A stretch of 64,000 bases of DNA, taken from an uncultured Geobacteraceae bacterium (GTDB lineage Bacteria > Desulfobacterota > Desulfuromonadia > Geobacterales > Pseudopelobacteraceae). Shown one piece after another: positions 24,202-32,664 of this stretch; position 1 is the first letter of the stretch, and every line of letters begins with the position of its first letter. The stretch covers positions 62,001 to 126,000 of the forward strand of contig CAJAFV010000062.1 of assembly GCA_903939115.1 (NCBI GenBank). Direction: 5' to 3'. The notes below the pieces were generated by a model. That model was not told the origin of the DNA, made no database searches, and was given only the letters and a program-made list of their open reading frames with translations. Made by a program: the position numbers and the translations under genes.

Positions 24202-25406
24202 TGTGGTGCCTCCTTTATTGTGAAACAAAACCGGCTCCCCATCCCTACACCTTCCGACTCCACCCAGACCCGACCGCCATGCACCTCAATGATCCGCTTG
24301 ACCAGGGCCAGCCCTACGCCGGTCCCTTGGCTGTTGGCATCAAGTTTATTGAACAGGCCGAAGATGAGCTGATGGTATTTTTTATCGATACCGATGCCGT
24401 TGTCCTGAACAAAGAAGATATTTTCACCCGCCTCCTGCCGTACGCCGATTTCTATGCGCGGTTCTGTCTGATCGCCGATGTAATTGATGGCGTTCTCCAC
24501 CAGGTTCTGCAGCACTTCTGCCATGCGCCGACGGTCGCACAATACTTTCGGTAAACCGGTCTGCACCTCAACAGTCAGATTACTGTTTTTCAAAGGGCCG
24601 GCCAACTGAGCCAGCACATCGTCTACCAGCAGATTCATATCCTCCGGTTCCGGCGTATTGATAGCCCGGCCAATGGTTGAGAGTTCCAGCAGATCGCGCA
24701 GCAGATCGACCATCTTGTCGGCAGCGTCGCTGACCCGCTTCAGATCTTCCGCCATCCGTTGATAATTACCACTCAAAAGATCTTTTTCCAGAGAGCCGGT
24801 GAATCCCTTAATGGTAATAATCGGGCTTTTCAGATCATGGGAGACGGTGTAGGCAAAACGCTCCAGCTCGCTGTTCATACGGATCAGCTCGGACTCTCTC
24901 GTGCGCAGTCCCTCTTCGGACTGCTCCAGTTGTTTGATCTTCTCCTGAAGTTCGAAGGTGCGCTCCGCCACTTTTTCCTCAAGCTGAAGATTTGCCAGAT
25001 CAAGTTTATCGTGGGCCTGCTTGATGCGAAACATCACCTTCAGGCGTGCGGCAAGTTCCACATTGTCAATCGGCTTGGCAATAAAGTCATCGGCGCCGGC
25101 GTCGAGTGCCTCGACTCGCAGATTCACTTCAGACTTGTGCGCGGTCATAAGCACCACCGGAATATGGCTAGTTTCAGGATGTGCCTTTAACTGGCGGCAC
25201 AATTGGATACCATCGGTTCCCGGCATCTGGATATCACTCAAAATACCATCCGGATGATGTTCTATCGCCAATCGAAGCGCCGTCTCAGCGTTGGGTGCGG
25301 TATACACCGTGCAGGCAGGTAGATATTCCCCCATCACCTGCTCGATAACATAAAGGTTGTCAGGCCGGTCATCAACAACCAGCAGAATCGGAACTTCATG
25401 ATTCAT
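24198..25406 (-). CDS. response-regulator/histidine kinase (REC-coiled coil-HisKA-HATPase)
   Basis: A 402-residue soluble kinase. The N-terminal receiver (about 5-120) has DGILSDIQMPGTDG and DDFIAKPIDN. A coiled coil (125-165) leads to HisKA with VSHDLKSPIITIKGF and HATPase_c (NAINYIGDQ, DNGIGID, GTGVGLALVKRI). The kinase half is strikingly similar in DNA and protein to that of the gene at 32665-34773, indicating recent duplication. The start at 25406 has AAAGGAGAG. It lies 38 bases after the CheD-HDOD gene and overlaps the CheY-like gene. Confidence 0.88.
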   Translation of the reverse strand: MNHEVPILLVVDDRPDNLYVIEQVMGEYLPACTVYTAPNAETALRLAIEHHPDGILSDIQMPGTDGIQLCRQLKAHPETSHIPVVLMTAHKSEVNLRVEALDAGADDFIAKPIDNVELAARLKVMFRIKQAHDKLDLANLQLEEKVAERTFELQEKIKQLEQSEEGLRTRESELIRMNSELERFAYTVSHDLKSPIITIKGFTGSLEKDLLSGNYQRMAEDLKRVSDAADKMVDLLRDLLELSTIGRAINTPEPEDMNLLVDDVLAQLAGPLKNSNLTVEVQTGLPKVLCDRRRMAEVLQNLVENAINYIGDQTEPRIEIGVRQEAGENIFFVQDNGIGIDKKYHQLIFGLFNKLDANSQGTGVGLALVKRIIEVHGGRVWVESEGVGMGSRFCFTIKEAPQ

Positions 25407-25444
25407 GGTTCTCTCCTTTTGGTTTCGGGTAGCCCGGATCAGGC

Positions 25445-26794
25445 TCACCGCAACAAACCTGCGCCCCGAAGCTTCAGAATAATATCCGGAAAAAGCCTCT
25501 CATTATTGTTAACAACCTTTATCTGTTCGAGGGCCGATAGCGAGAAGTCGGCGCTCCGCTGCACTCTGGTACCGGATATACCGAGCATGGCGCTAATATT
25601 ACAGGCTGCCTCGACAACGGCCGCAAGGGTGACCCTGTCTGACGATATGAGGGGCGACCGCACAGTTGACACCGCCTCCGCTAGTACCTGTGGTAACTGC
25701 CATATTGTCAGCAATGCCCCGGCTAGCAGGCGATGGTACCGTGCACTTTTTGAATCCGGCTCTACGGAAAACGAGCATAAGTCATCGCACCTTTCATCAG
25801 GAGATGATTCGCCGTCAGCAGCAACCAGGCAGGCAGCAATGGAACCGAGCGGGTGCAACAGGGCAGCGGAAAACGCCTCTTGCTCCAGCTCCGGGCAAAT
25901 CTCCAGAGCCAGATACTGCGCGGCGACAGCGCTGGCCAGAGTGTGACGGGAAAGAGTCTTCTGATCGATGCCGAATTCCGCCAACCGGGTGGTGCTGTTC
26001 TTTTCCGCAGCCACAACCACACAGACACGACGTAGTTTGTCAGGACCGAGACAGGAAAGCGCTGCAGCAAAAGAGCCGACCGACTGCGGGTTCCCGTAGT
26101 AGTCAGAATTGCACTTTTGCAACAGGTGCAAGGCAAGCACAAAATCCTGACAGACAAGAGCGGAGATCTCCTGCCAGTCTAGTTCACGTTGGTGCAGTGC
26201 CTCAAAAAGTCTCCCGGCAACATGCGGATCAGGGCGTATCTGTTCCAGGGAAGCGGCAACGGTGTTTAGCAATGGCAGCGGTAGTGGCTTGCCGCTGGTG
26301 CTGGTGCCGTTGCGAGAACCCTGTATCTGCCGGGAATTCGGCCTGATCCTTATAGCACCGCTGGCAACCGTAATCTCGACGGCACGCCCCTCAATCCCTC
26401 CTGTTTCCTGCCGTATCAGCGGGATACCCGCCTCAGTCAGCAGAGCCAGGCATTTTTCACTATTGTCAACTCCGACGTCGGGATTGCCGCCGGCCACCAA
26501 ACACGCGCCGCCGGCAACTATTGCCGTTATCCGGTCGCGGTCGGCGCCATGTCGTTCCATCTCCCTGATAAGGAGCGGCACCCCGGTGTCGGCATAAAAG
26601 GCGTTTTTGTCATCTATGCGCTCATTTTCCCGATGTCCCGGCAGTACAATGTGCAGCAATCCGGCAATTTTCTCCCTGGAGTCATACAACGCTACCGCTA
26701 CGCACGATCCGACGCAGGTAAACAGGATGTCGGCAGGATCAAACGACACACGAAATTCACCAATTGGAATATGTACCGTTTTAGTGCGGTTCAT
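25445..26794 (-). CDS. CheD-HDOD fusion protein
   Basis: A 449-residue protein. Residues 1-155 are CheD, the chemoreceptor glutamine deamidase, with catalytic Cys31 (VGSCVAVAL) and His48 (LLHIVLPG) plus IVAGGACLVAGGNPDVG. From about 170 an HDOD domain follows (PLLNTVAASLEQI ... DWQEISALVCQDFVLALHLLQ ... LGPDKLRRVCVVVAA), a degenerate HD-hydrolase fold used as a signalling scaffold. CheD is normally a separate 160-200 residue protein. No chemoreceptor or CheC is nearby, so the deamidation target is unknown. It lies 6 bases after the large hybrid kinase. Confidence 0.85.
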   Translation of the reverse strand: MNRTKTVHIPIGEFRVSFDPADILFTCVGSCVAVALYDSREKIAGLLHIVLPGHRENERIDDKNAFYADTGVPLLIREMERHGADRDRITAIVAGGACLVAGGNPDVGVDNSEKCLALLTEAGIPLIRQETGGIEGRAVEITVASGAIRIRPNSRQIQGSRNGTSTSGKPLPLPLLNTVAASLEQIRPDPHVAGRLFEALHQRELDWQEISALVCQDFVLALHLLQKCNSDYYGNPQSVGSFAAALSCLGPDKLRRVCVVVAAEKNSTTRLAEFGIDQKTLSRHTLASAVAAQYLALEICPELEQEAFSAALLHPLGSIAACLVAADGESSPDERCDDLCSFSVEPDSKSARYHRLLAGALLTIWQLPQVLAEAVSTVRSPLISSDRVTLAAVVEAACNISAMLGISGTRVQRSADFSLSALEQIKVVNNNERLFPDIILKLRGAGLLR

Positions 26795-26800
26795 AGCATT

Positions 26801-29800
26801 TCACGTCATCCATTTTCGCACTTTTTCCAACAACTCATCCGGATTTATCGGTTTGGGAACATAATCGTCGGCCCCCGCAGCCAGGATAACCTCCTTCTCC
26901 CCCTTCATGGCTCTGGCGCTGACCGCAATGATCGGAATATGTCTGGTAGTCGGATCGCTCTTGATAATTTTTATCGCCTGGATACCATCCATAACCGGCA
27001 GTTGAATATCCATCAGGATTACATCCGGCAGCAGTTCCCTGACCATCCGGACCCCCTGTTCGCCATCTTCGGCAACGGACAGTTCGTAGCTGTTCCCCTC
27101 AAGGATGGCGGAAACGGTCAAGCGGTTATCGGCATTATCTTCTACCAGCAGGATGCTCCCCGCTCCGGAGCGGGCCGTTTTTACACCTGCCTCTGTCATC
27201 GTATGTTTCCTCTCCTCGCCCTTATGCGGAGAGAGCATTCTCTTGACGCTGGCAACGAGCTGTTCGCGGTCGGTGCTTCCTTTCTGGATAAGCTGCACTA
27301 TATTGTTGTGCATCAATCGACTCCGTTCGGCAGCCGAAATCTCCTTGGCGGTCAGGATCAGCACCGGCAGGGCGGCCGTCTCCGGCCAGGAGCGGATCTG
27401 CTCCAGCGCCTGAAAACCATCGACCTTCGGCATCATTAGATCCAGAACGATGGCGTCGGGCATGTCCTGTCTGACGTGTTCCAGTCCCTCTGCTCCATCT
27501 TTGGCAACTACAACCTCAAAGCCGTTATCCTGCAGGGCGGCGCAGATCTGCATGCTGGCGATTTCGTTATCTTCCACTACAAGAATCCGTGGAGGGCCTG
27601 ATCTTCCGGAGGAGGGGATTGCGGGCGGCGGAGGTTCGGATACGATATCGGCATACAGCGATTCACCGTGAAAGGTGAGAGGAAGAGCCAGAGTGAAGGT
27701 GCTTCCGGCGCCCGGAGTTGATGCTACCGTAATTTCCCCGCCAAGCAGAGCGGTGAGTTTTTTGGAGATTGCCAGACCAAGGCCCGTTCCTTCATGTTCA
27801 CGGGTGAAAGAGCCGTCCACCTGCCTGAATTCATCAAAAATACTTCCCTGATCCCCCGCCGAGATACCGATGCCGCTATCGCTGACAATGAAGAAAACCT
27901 TACGGTCTGCCTCCTTGACATGCAGGGTCACCTTCCCTTTTTCGGTGAATTTGATCGCGTTGGAGAAAAAATTAAGCAGTATCTGATATACCTTGTCTTC
28001 ATCGGAAAACAGCACCGATTCCCCCTCAATATGAGTATCAAGCTGCAGCCCTTTTTTATCGGCCAGCGGGCGCGCAGTTTCAAGGAGGCGTTCGACAATC
28101 TGTCTGGTTTCAAATTTGGTCGGGAAAATATCCATCCGGCCAGACTCAATCTTGGTCAGGTCAAGGATGTCATTGATCAGGTTGAGCAGTTGCCGCCCGT
28201 TCCGGTCAATGACCCTGAGGTATTCGGTCGCCTTCTCCGGGTCTTTTTCAATCCCCCGGCTGATCATCAGTTGCGAAAGGCTCATGATGCTGTTGAGCGG
28301 AGTGCGCAGTTCATGACTCATATTGGAGAGGAACTCGGACTTTAATTTGTCGGCCTCCTCGACCTGGAACCGTTTCTTTTCCAGTTCGACAGTCTGGGCC
28401 TGCAGTTCATCCCGCTGGGCCTGCAGCTCGCTGGCCTGGGCCTGCAACTCCTTGTTCAGCGCGGAAAGCTCATTATTTGAAACATTGATCTGATCTGTTT
28501 TAGTCTGCAGCTCTTCATTTGCCGCCTGCGAATTACGGTAAAGATCCTGTATCTGTCTGTTCTGCAGAGAGATGTTGAGCTGGCTGGCGATAATCTGAAC
28601 CGCCTCGTCGACAAATTGTTTCTTCATCGGTGCCAGCGCTTCAAATGTGGCAATTTCGATGACACCCAGGAGTTCATGCTCAAAGAGAATCGGTACGGCA
28701 TAGATGTTTTGGGGCGGTTCGCTGACGGTGCCGCTGTTGGCGCACGCCTCGTCCCTGGAGATGTTTTTCAGCATGATCGGTTTTTTTTCAACGGCAACCT
28801 GCCCGATCACCCCTTCTCCACGAAGGAAACGGTTGGCAAGAAATTTTCGTTCGACAAAAGCATATGAGGCGGTGAGATTGCAGGCGGCATCGGCACGGTC
28901 ATAGAGATAGAAGACGCCGGCGCAGGCGTCGAGAGTCCGGGAAACGAAGCTGACGCTCGTCTCGGTCAACTCGTCAAAAGAGATGTTGCCGCTTAATATG
29001 CGGCCAAGTTCGTTCAGTTTGTCCCGGAGCCAGAGTTGATCCCTGATGACTGTAACCAGTGCGTTATAGTGCAAGGCGAGATCGGCAATTTCATTTTTCC
29101 CCTCTACTTCCACCATGCCTATTACGCCGCTGCTGGTACCAGCCGCCATTTTGTCTTTAAGGGTACCCAGCGACCTGGTGATACTGTTAATGACAATACA
29201 CGCCGCACCAAAACAGAAAATCGTCACCAGACATATTGCGAGTATCACCATCTTCATAGTCTGCTGCCGGGTTTCCTCGGCATTTGCCATAAACCCGTCA
29301 GCCTTTTTGTTGGCATAGCTGCTAAGCTCGGTTGTTTGTCTCTCAAGCCGGTCAACGAAGTCGTCCGTATTTTTTCGATGGATTTCGAGGGCAGCCGCTT
29401 TGTCTCCCTTCAGAACGAACTCTTCAACTTTTATCCTGCGCGGCTTCCAGCTCGAAAATATATCGATGCTCTCCTGCGCCAGTTTCTTCCCCTCTTCACC
29501 GAGAATCAGCTCTTTAACCAGGGCAAGATCCTTGTAGACATCTTTCTCATCATCCAGAATCGCCTGAATGGAGCGGTTTGCCTCCAGTTGCGATTGAGCC
29601 AGGAGCACATCTTTGATGTTTCTATGCATACTGATAATGCCGGATTGTACCCGGAGCGCCGCATTGGAGACCTGAAGGGGGTGATTATGCAGGGTTTTGG
29701 TCAGTTCGGCCAGAGTCCCGAGCCTCTGCAGGGCAAATACCCCAAAGAGCGCAAACAGGAGAATGGAGAGGGAAAACAGCGCGACAATCCTGCTTCTGAC

Positions 29801-29824
29801 GGTTATTTTATGTAAAAATCCCAT
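26801..29824 (-). CDS. membrane hybrid histidine kinase (sensor-HAMP-GAF-HisKA-HATPase-REC-REC)
   Basis: A 1007-residue kinase. Two membrane helices (about 13-33 and 190-213) flank a four-helix-bundle-type periplasmic sensor. HAMP follows, then GAF (about 275-430), a long coiled coil with repeated LQAQ units (445-500), HisKA (MSHELRTPLNSIMSLSQLM) and HATPase_c (GTGLGLAISKKL). Two receivers come last (VLDLMMPKVDG near 800, VILMDIQLPVMDG near 935). The GAF suggests cytosolic ligand or redox sensing in addition to the periplasmic input. The start has GGGAGG 8 bases upstream. It lies between CheR and CheD-HDOD, so chemotaxis-type adaptation of this kinase is conceivable. Confidence 0.88.
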   Translation of the reverse strand: MGFLHKITVRSRIVALFSLSILLFALFGVFALQRLGTLAELTKTLHNHPLQVSNAALRVQSGIISMHRNIKDVLLAQSQLEANRSIQAILDDEKDVYKDLALVKELILGEEGKKLAQESIDIFSSWKPRRIKVEEFVLKGDKAAALEIHRKNTDDFVDRLERQTTELSSYANKKADGFMANAEETRQQTMKMVILAICLVTIFCFGAACIVINSITRSLGTLKDKMAAGTSSGVIGMVEVEGKNEIADLALHYNALVTVIRDQLWLRDKLNELGRILSGNISFDELTETSVSFVSRTLDACAGVFYLYDRADAACNLTASYAFVERKFLANRFLRGEGVIGQVAVEKKPIMLKNISRDEACANSGTVSEPPQNIYAVPILFEHELLGVIEIATFEALAPMKKQFVDEAVQIIASQLNISLQNRQIQDLYRNSQAANEELQTKTDQINVSNNELSALNKELQAQASELQAQRDELQAQTVELEKKRFQVEEADKLKSEFLSNMSHELRTPLNSIMSLSQLMISRGIEKDPEKATEYLRVIDRNGRQLLNLINDILDLTKIESGRMDIFPTKFETRQIVERLLETARPLADKKGLQLDTHIEGESVLFSDEDKVYQILLNFFSNAIKFTEKGKVTLHVKEADRKVFFIVSDSGIGISAGDQGSIFDEFRQVDGSFTREHEGTGLGLAISKKLTALLGGEITVASTPGAGSTFTLALPLTFHGESLYADIVSEPPPPAIPSSGRSGPPRILVVEDNEIASMQICAALQDNGFEVVVAKDGAEGLEHVRQDMPDAIVLDLMMPKVDGFQALEQIRSWPETAALPVLILTAKEISAAERSRLMHNNIVQLIQKGSTDREQLVASVKRMLSPHKGEERKHTMTEAGVKTARSGAGSILLVEDNADNRLTVSAILEGNSYELSVAEDGEQGVRMVRELLPDVILMDIQLPVMDGIQAIKIIKSDPTTRHIPIIAVSARAMKGEKEVILAAGADDYVPKPINPDELLEKVRKWMT

Positions 29825-29849
29825 GGCGACCTCCCCTGCTTGTTTAGAA

Positions 29850-30680
29850 TTATTTCTTCCTGAAGATCCGGTTCCGATCGTCCACTTCCGTAAACTCTGA
29901 TTTACTGATATCCGCCAGCCATTCAGACTCCCCGAGGATCAGATAACCACCCTTGTTGAGCGATCTGATGATCTTGTTCTGGACAGATTTTCTGCACGCC
30001 TCGTTAAAATAGATCATGACATTTCTGCAGAACACTAGGTCGAATGCGCCGAAAATACTCGCGGATGGCGCGCTCCTTTCAGTCGAAGCCAGATCGTCGA
30101 AGGAAAAATCTACCATGCGCCTGATACCCGGCTTGATTCTGAACGCCTCGCCAACCGGAGTAAAGTACTCGTCGACAATGCCGACCTTTGTTTCAACCAG
30201 TTTTGCCCGTGAGAACAGACCTTTTTCCGCCTCCGCAAGGATTTTCCGATCAATATCGGTAGCGAAGATCAAGATCCGCCACTCTGACAGTTCATCCTTC
30301 AATAGCTGCCGCAGCAGGATGGCAACGCTGTATGCTTCTTCTCCCGTCGAGCAACCGGCGCTCCAGATACGGATTTCCCGTGAGCCGTCAGTGCGCTTTG
30401 CGTCCAGAATTGCCGGGAGTGTCCGCTCCTTGATAATCTCGAACACCAGGGGATTCCGAAAAAACAGGGTGACTTGAATCCCGATTTCCGATAAAAGGGT
30501 ATCCGCTTCGATCGGCTCTGTGCGAAGTTTTTCCCGATACGCTGCCGCACTCTGTATCTGTAAGGATACCATGCGTTTTTCAATTTTTTGGATCAGAAAA
30601 TCGGTTGAATAGGCAGAAAGGTCAATCCCCTTTTGCTCTTTTATCTCTTGTAGAAGATCATCACTATTCAGTATCAGCAT
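29850..30680 (-). CDS. CheR-type protein-glutamate O-methyltransferase
   Basis: A 276-residue SAM-dependent methyltransferase. The N-terminal helical domain (about 1-75) contains DFLIQKIEKRM. The Rossmann domain has RIWSAGCSTGEEAYSVAILL (SAM motif I), LIFATDID, and FDLVFCRNVMIYFN. CheR methylates glutamates of chemoreceptors. Neither CheB nor any receptor is encoded nearby. The start is set at 30680 because similarity begins at MLILNSDDLLQEI. An in-frame extension upstream is antisense to the kinase tail. A modest AGGGGA precedes the ATG. Confidence 0.87.
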   Translation of the reverse strand: MLILNSDDLLQEIKEQKGIDLSAYSTDFLIQKIEKRMVSLQIQSAAAYREKLRTEPIEADTLLSEIGIQVTLFFRNPLVFEIIKERTLPAILDAKRTDGSREIRIWSAGCSTGEEAYSVAILLRQLLKDELSEWRILIFATDIDRKILAEAEKGLFSRAKLVETKVGIVDEYFTPVGEAFRIKPGIRRMVDFSFDDLASTERSAPSASIFGAFDLVFCRNVMIYFNEACRKSVQNKIIRSLNKGGYLILGESEWLADISKSEFTEVDDRNRIFRKK

Positions 30681-30690
30681 ATGGATTCCC

Positions 30691-32586
30691 CTACGACCCC
30701 ATCGTAAAGCAGAACCTGCTTCCTTTTCCTTCCCCCTCCGACTCCACCCACACCTTGCCACCATGCGCCTCGACAATCCGCTTGACCAGCGCGAGACCGA
30801 TACCTGTCCCTTCACTTTTGGCATCCAACTTTTTGAAAAGACCGAAGATTTTTTCGTGGTGGCTCGGGTCAATACCTTTGCCGTTGTCGCTGACAAAGAA
30901 GACGCACTCCTTGCCATCCTGCCGTGTGCCGATCTCGATGCGAGGCGCAGCCTGATCACCCATATATTTGATGGCGTTTTCAATCAGATTCTGCATGACC
31001 TCTGCGATGCGTTTCTGATCGCCAAGAACAGATGGGAGATCAGGGTGCAGCACAATCTCAACGTGACTACCCGCGATTGGTCCTGCCAGTTGCTGCAGGG
31101 TATGCTCAACCAAGCGGTTCATGTCCACCGGTGAAGGTTCGTCCATCATTCTACCAGCACGGGAAAGCTCCAGTAGATCATTGAGCAGTTTAGTCATCTT
31201 GCCCGCCGCATTCTCAATCCTCTTCATGTCATCCTGAGCCCGCTCGTACTTGCCTGTTTCCAAATCATTTTTGATCATCCCGGCATATGCCTGTATCGTG
31301 ATTAACGGGCTCTTCAGGTCATGCGAGACTGTGTAGGCGAAACGATCCAGTTCGATGTTTTTGTCCAGCAGCGCTTGTTCTGTCAGCTTGCGTGCAGTGA
31401 TGTCACTCAGTGTGCCGACCATCCGTTCTGCTTTTCCATCTGAGTCCCGTTTGACTGTTTTGCCGCGTGTGGATACCCACAGCCATTCGCCGGATTTCAT
31501 TCTCATACGGAGAGCAATCTCAAAGCCTCTGCCTGTTTCGATACTCTGCCGGATGTCATGTTCGACCCGCTCGATGTCTTCCGGATGGATCAGACTCTGC
31601 CATGAGGCATAATTAGCCGGAAACTCCATGTCAGTATAACCGAGCAAGGCATAGTAAACCGGGCTGAAAAATGAGTTTCCGCTCGGTACATGCCAGTCCC
31701 AGATTCCATCGTTTACTGCGGCGAGGGTAATGGAGTATCGCTCCTCGGTTTGATGCAACGCCACTTCTGTTTGTTTGCGCGAGCTGATATCACGAACTAT
31801 CTTTGATGCCCCTGCAATAGTACCGTCATTAGCTTTGATCGGTGAAATGGTTACCGAGACATCGACCACTCTTCCACTTTTGGCACGTCTGATCGTCTCA
31901 TAGTGATCAATATGTTCCCCAGAGGAAAGCCTCTTCAGTATGTTTTTTTCTTCTGGCAAAAGCTCATTGGGAATAATTATCGAAATAGGCTTCCCAATTG
32001 CTTCATCCGAACTGTAACCAAAGATCTTTTCTGCCCCCTTGTTCCAGGTAAGAATTCTACCATCCAGGGCTTTGGTTATGATGCCGTCGTTTGAATACTC
32101 AACGATTGCCGCCAGCCGTTCCTGATGCTCATGCAACGCTTCTTGGCTTTTTTGAATAGCTTGTTCTTTTTCGAATAGGGCGACTTTTTTTTGATTGCTC
32201 CGATTGAGATTGGTTATAATTCCTATAAGGAGGCAGGTCCCACTAAACAACGCTACACCAAGAATATCGACGGGAGATTCAATCTTAATTTTACCTATCG
32301 GTGCCAACTCCCATACGCTGACTGTTATGATTGTCAGAATTACTGACAGAATACCTGGCCAAAAGCCGACAAGCAAAAACACTAAAATGACTGCGGGGTA
32401 GAAGGTAATGTAGACTGGCAATCCAGGGCCAAACGGGATCGAAAAGACATATCGGACCAAATAGGCACAGGCAACTGCGGCTGCGGATAGGCCAAAATTT
32501 GCTGCCATCGCTACTATTGGACGATTTTTGAAAAAGGATGTCCACCAGTGTGTTTTTATTGTTTTTGATGGCTGTTTCACATTCAT
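30691..32586 (-). CDS. membrane PAS histidine kinase with DUF4118-type N-terminus
   Basis: A 631-residue kinase. The N-terminus holds four closely spaced membrane helices of the KdpD-like DUF4118 domain (about 25-120, with VYITFYPAVILVFLLVGFWPGILS). Two PAS domains follow (about 150-260 and 275-395), then HisKA with VSHDLKSPLITIQAYAG and HATPase_c (DNGKGIDPSHH, GTGIGLALVKRI). No receiver is attached, so the output could go to the stand-alone regulator or to receivers of its neighbours. It has GAGG before the ATG and ends 10 bases before the cheR start. Confidence 0.88.
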   Translation of the reverse strand: MNVKQPSKTIKTHWWTSFFKNRPIVAMAANFGLSAAAVACAYLVRYVFSIPFGPGLPVYITFYPAVILVFLLVGFWPGILSVILTIITVSVWELAPIGKIKIESPVDILGVALFSGTCLLIGIITNLNRSNQKKVALFEKEQAIQKSQEALHEHQERLAAIVEYSNDGIITKALDGRILTWNKGAEKIFGYSSDEAIGKPISIIIPNELLPEEKNILKRLSSGEHIDHYETIRRAKSGRVVDVSVTISPIKANDGTIAGASKIVRDISSRKQTEVALHQTEERYSITLAAVNDGIWDWHVPSGNSFFSPVYYALLGYTDMEFPANYASWQSLIHPEDIERVEHDIRQSIETGRGFEIALRMRMKSGEWLWVSTRGKTVKRDSDGKAERMVGTLSDITARKLTEQALLDKNIELDRFAYTVSHDLKSPLITIQAYAGMIKNDLETGKYERAQDDMKRIENAAGKMTKLLNDLLELSRAGRMMDEPSPVDMNRLVEHTLQQLAGPIAGSHVEIVLHPDLPSVLGDQKRIAEVMQNLIENAIKYMGDQAAPRIEIGTRQDGKECVFFVSDNGKGIDPSHHEKIFGLFKKLDAKSEGTGIGLALVKRIVEAHGGKVWVESEGEGKGSRFCFTMGS

Positions 32587-32664
32587 GGCGACCTCATTGA
32601 TTCACTCAGCTTTTTGGTAAAGTAGTCATGTGCTACCCCAAAAACATTATTCGGGGACACCGTA

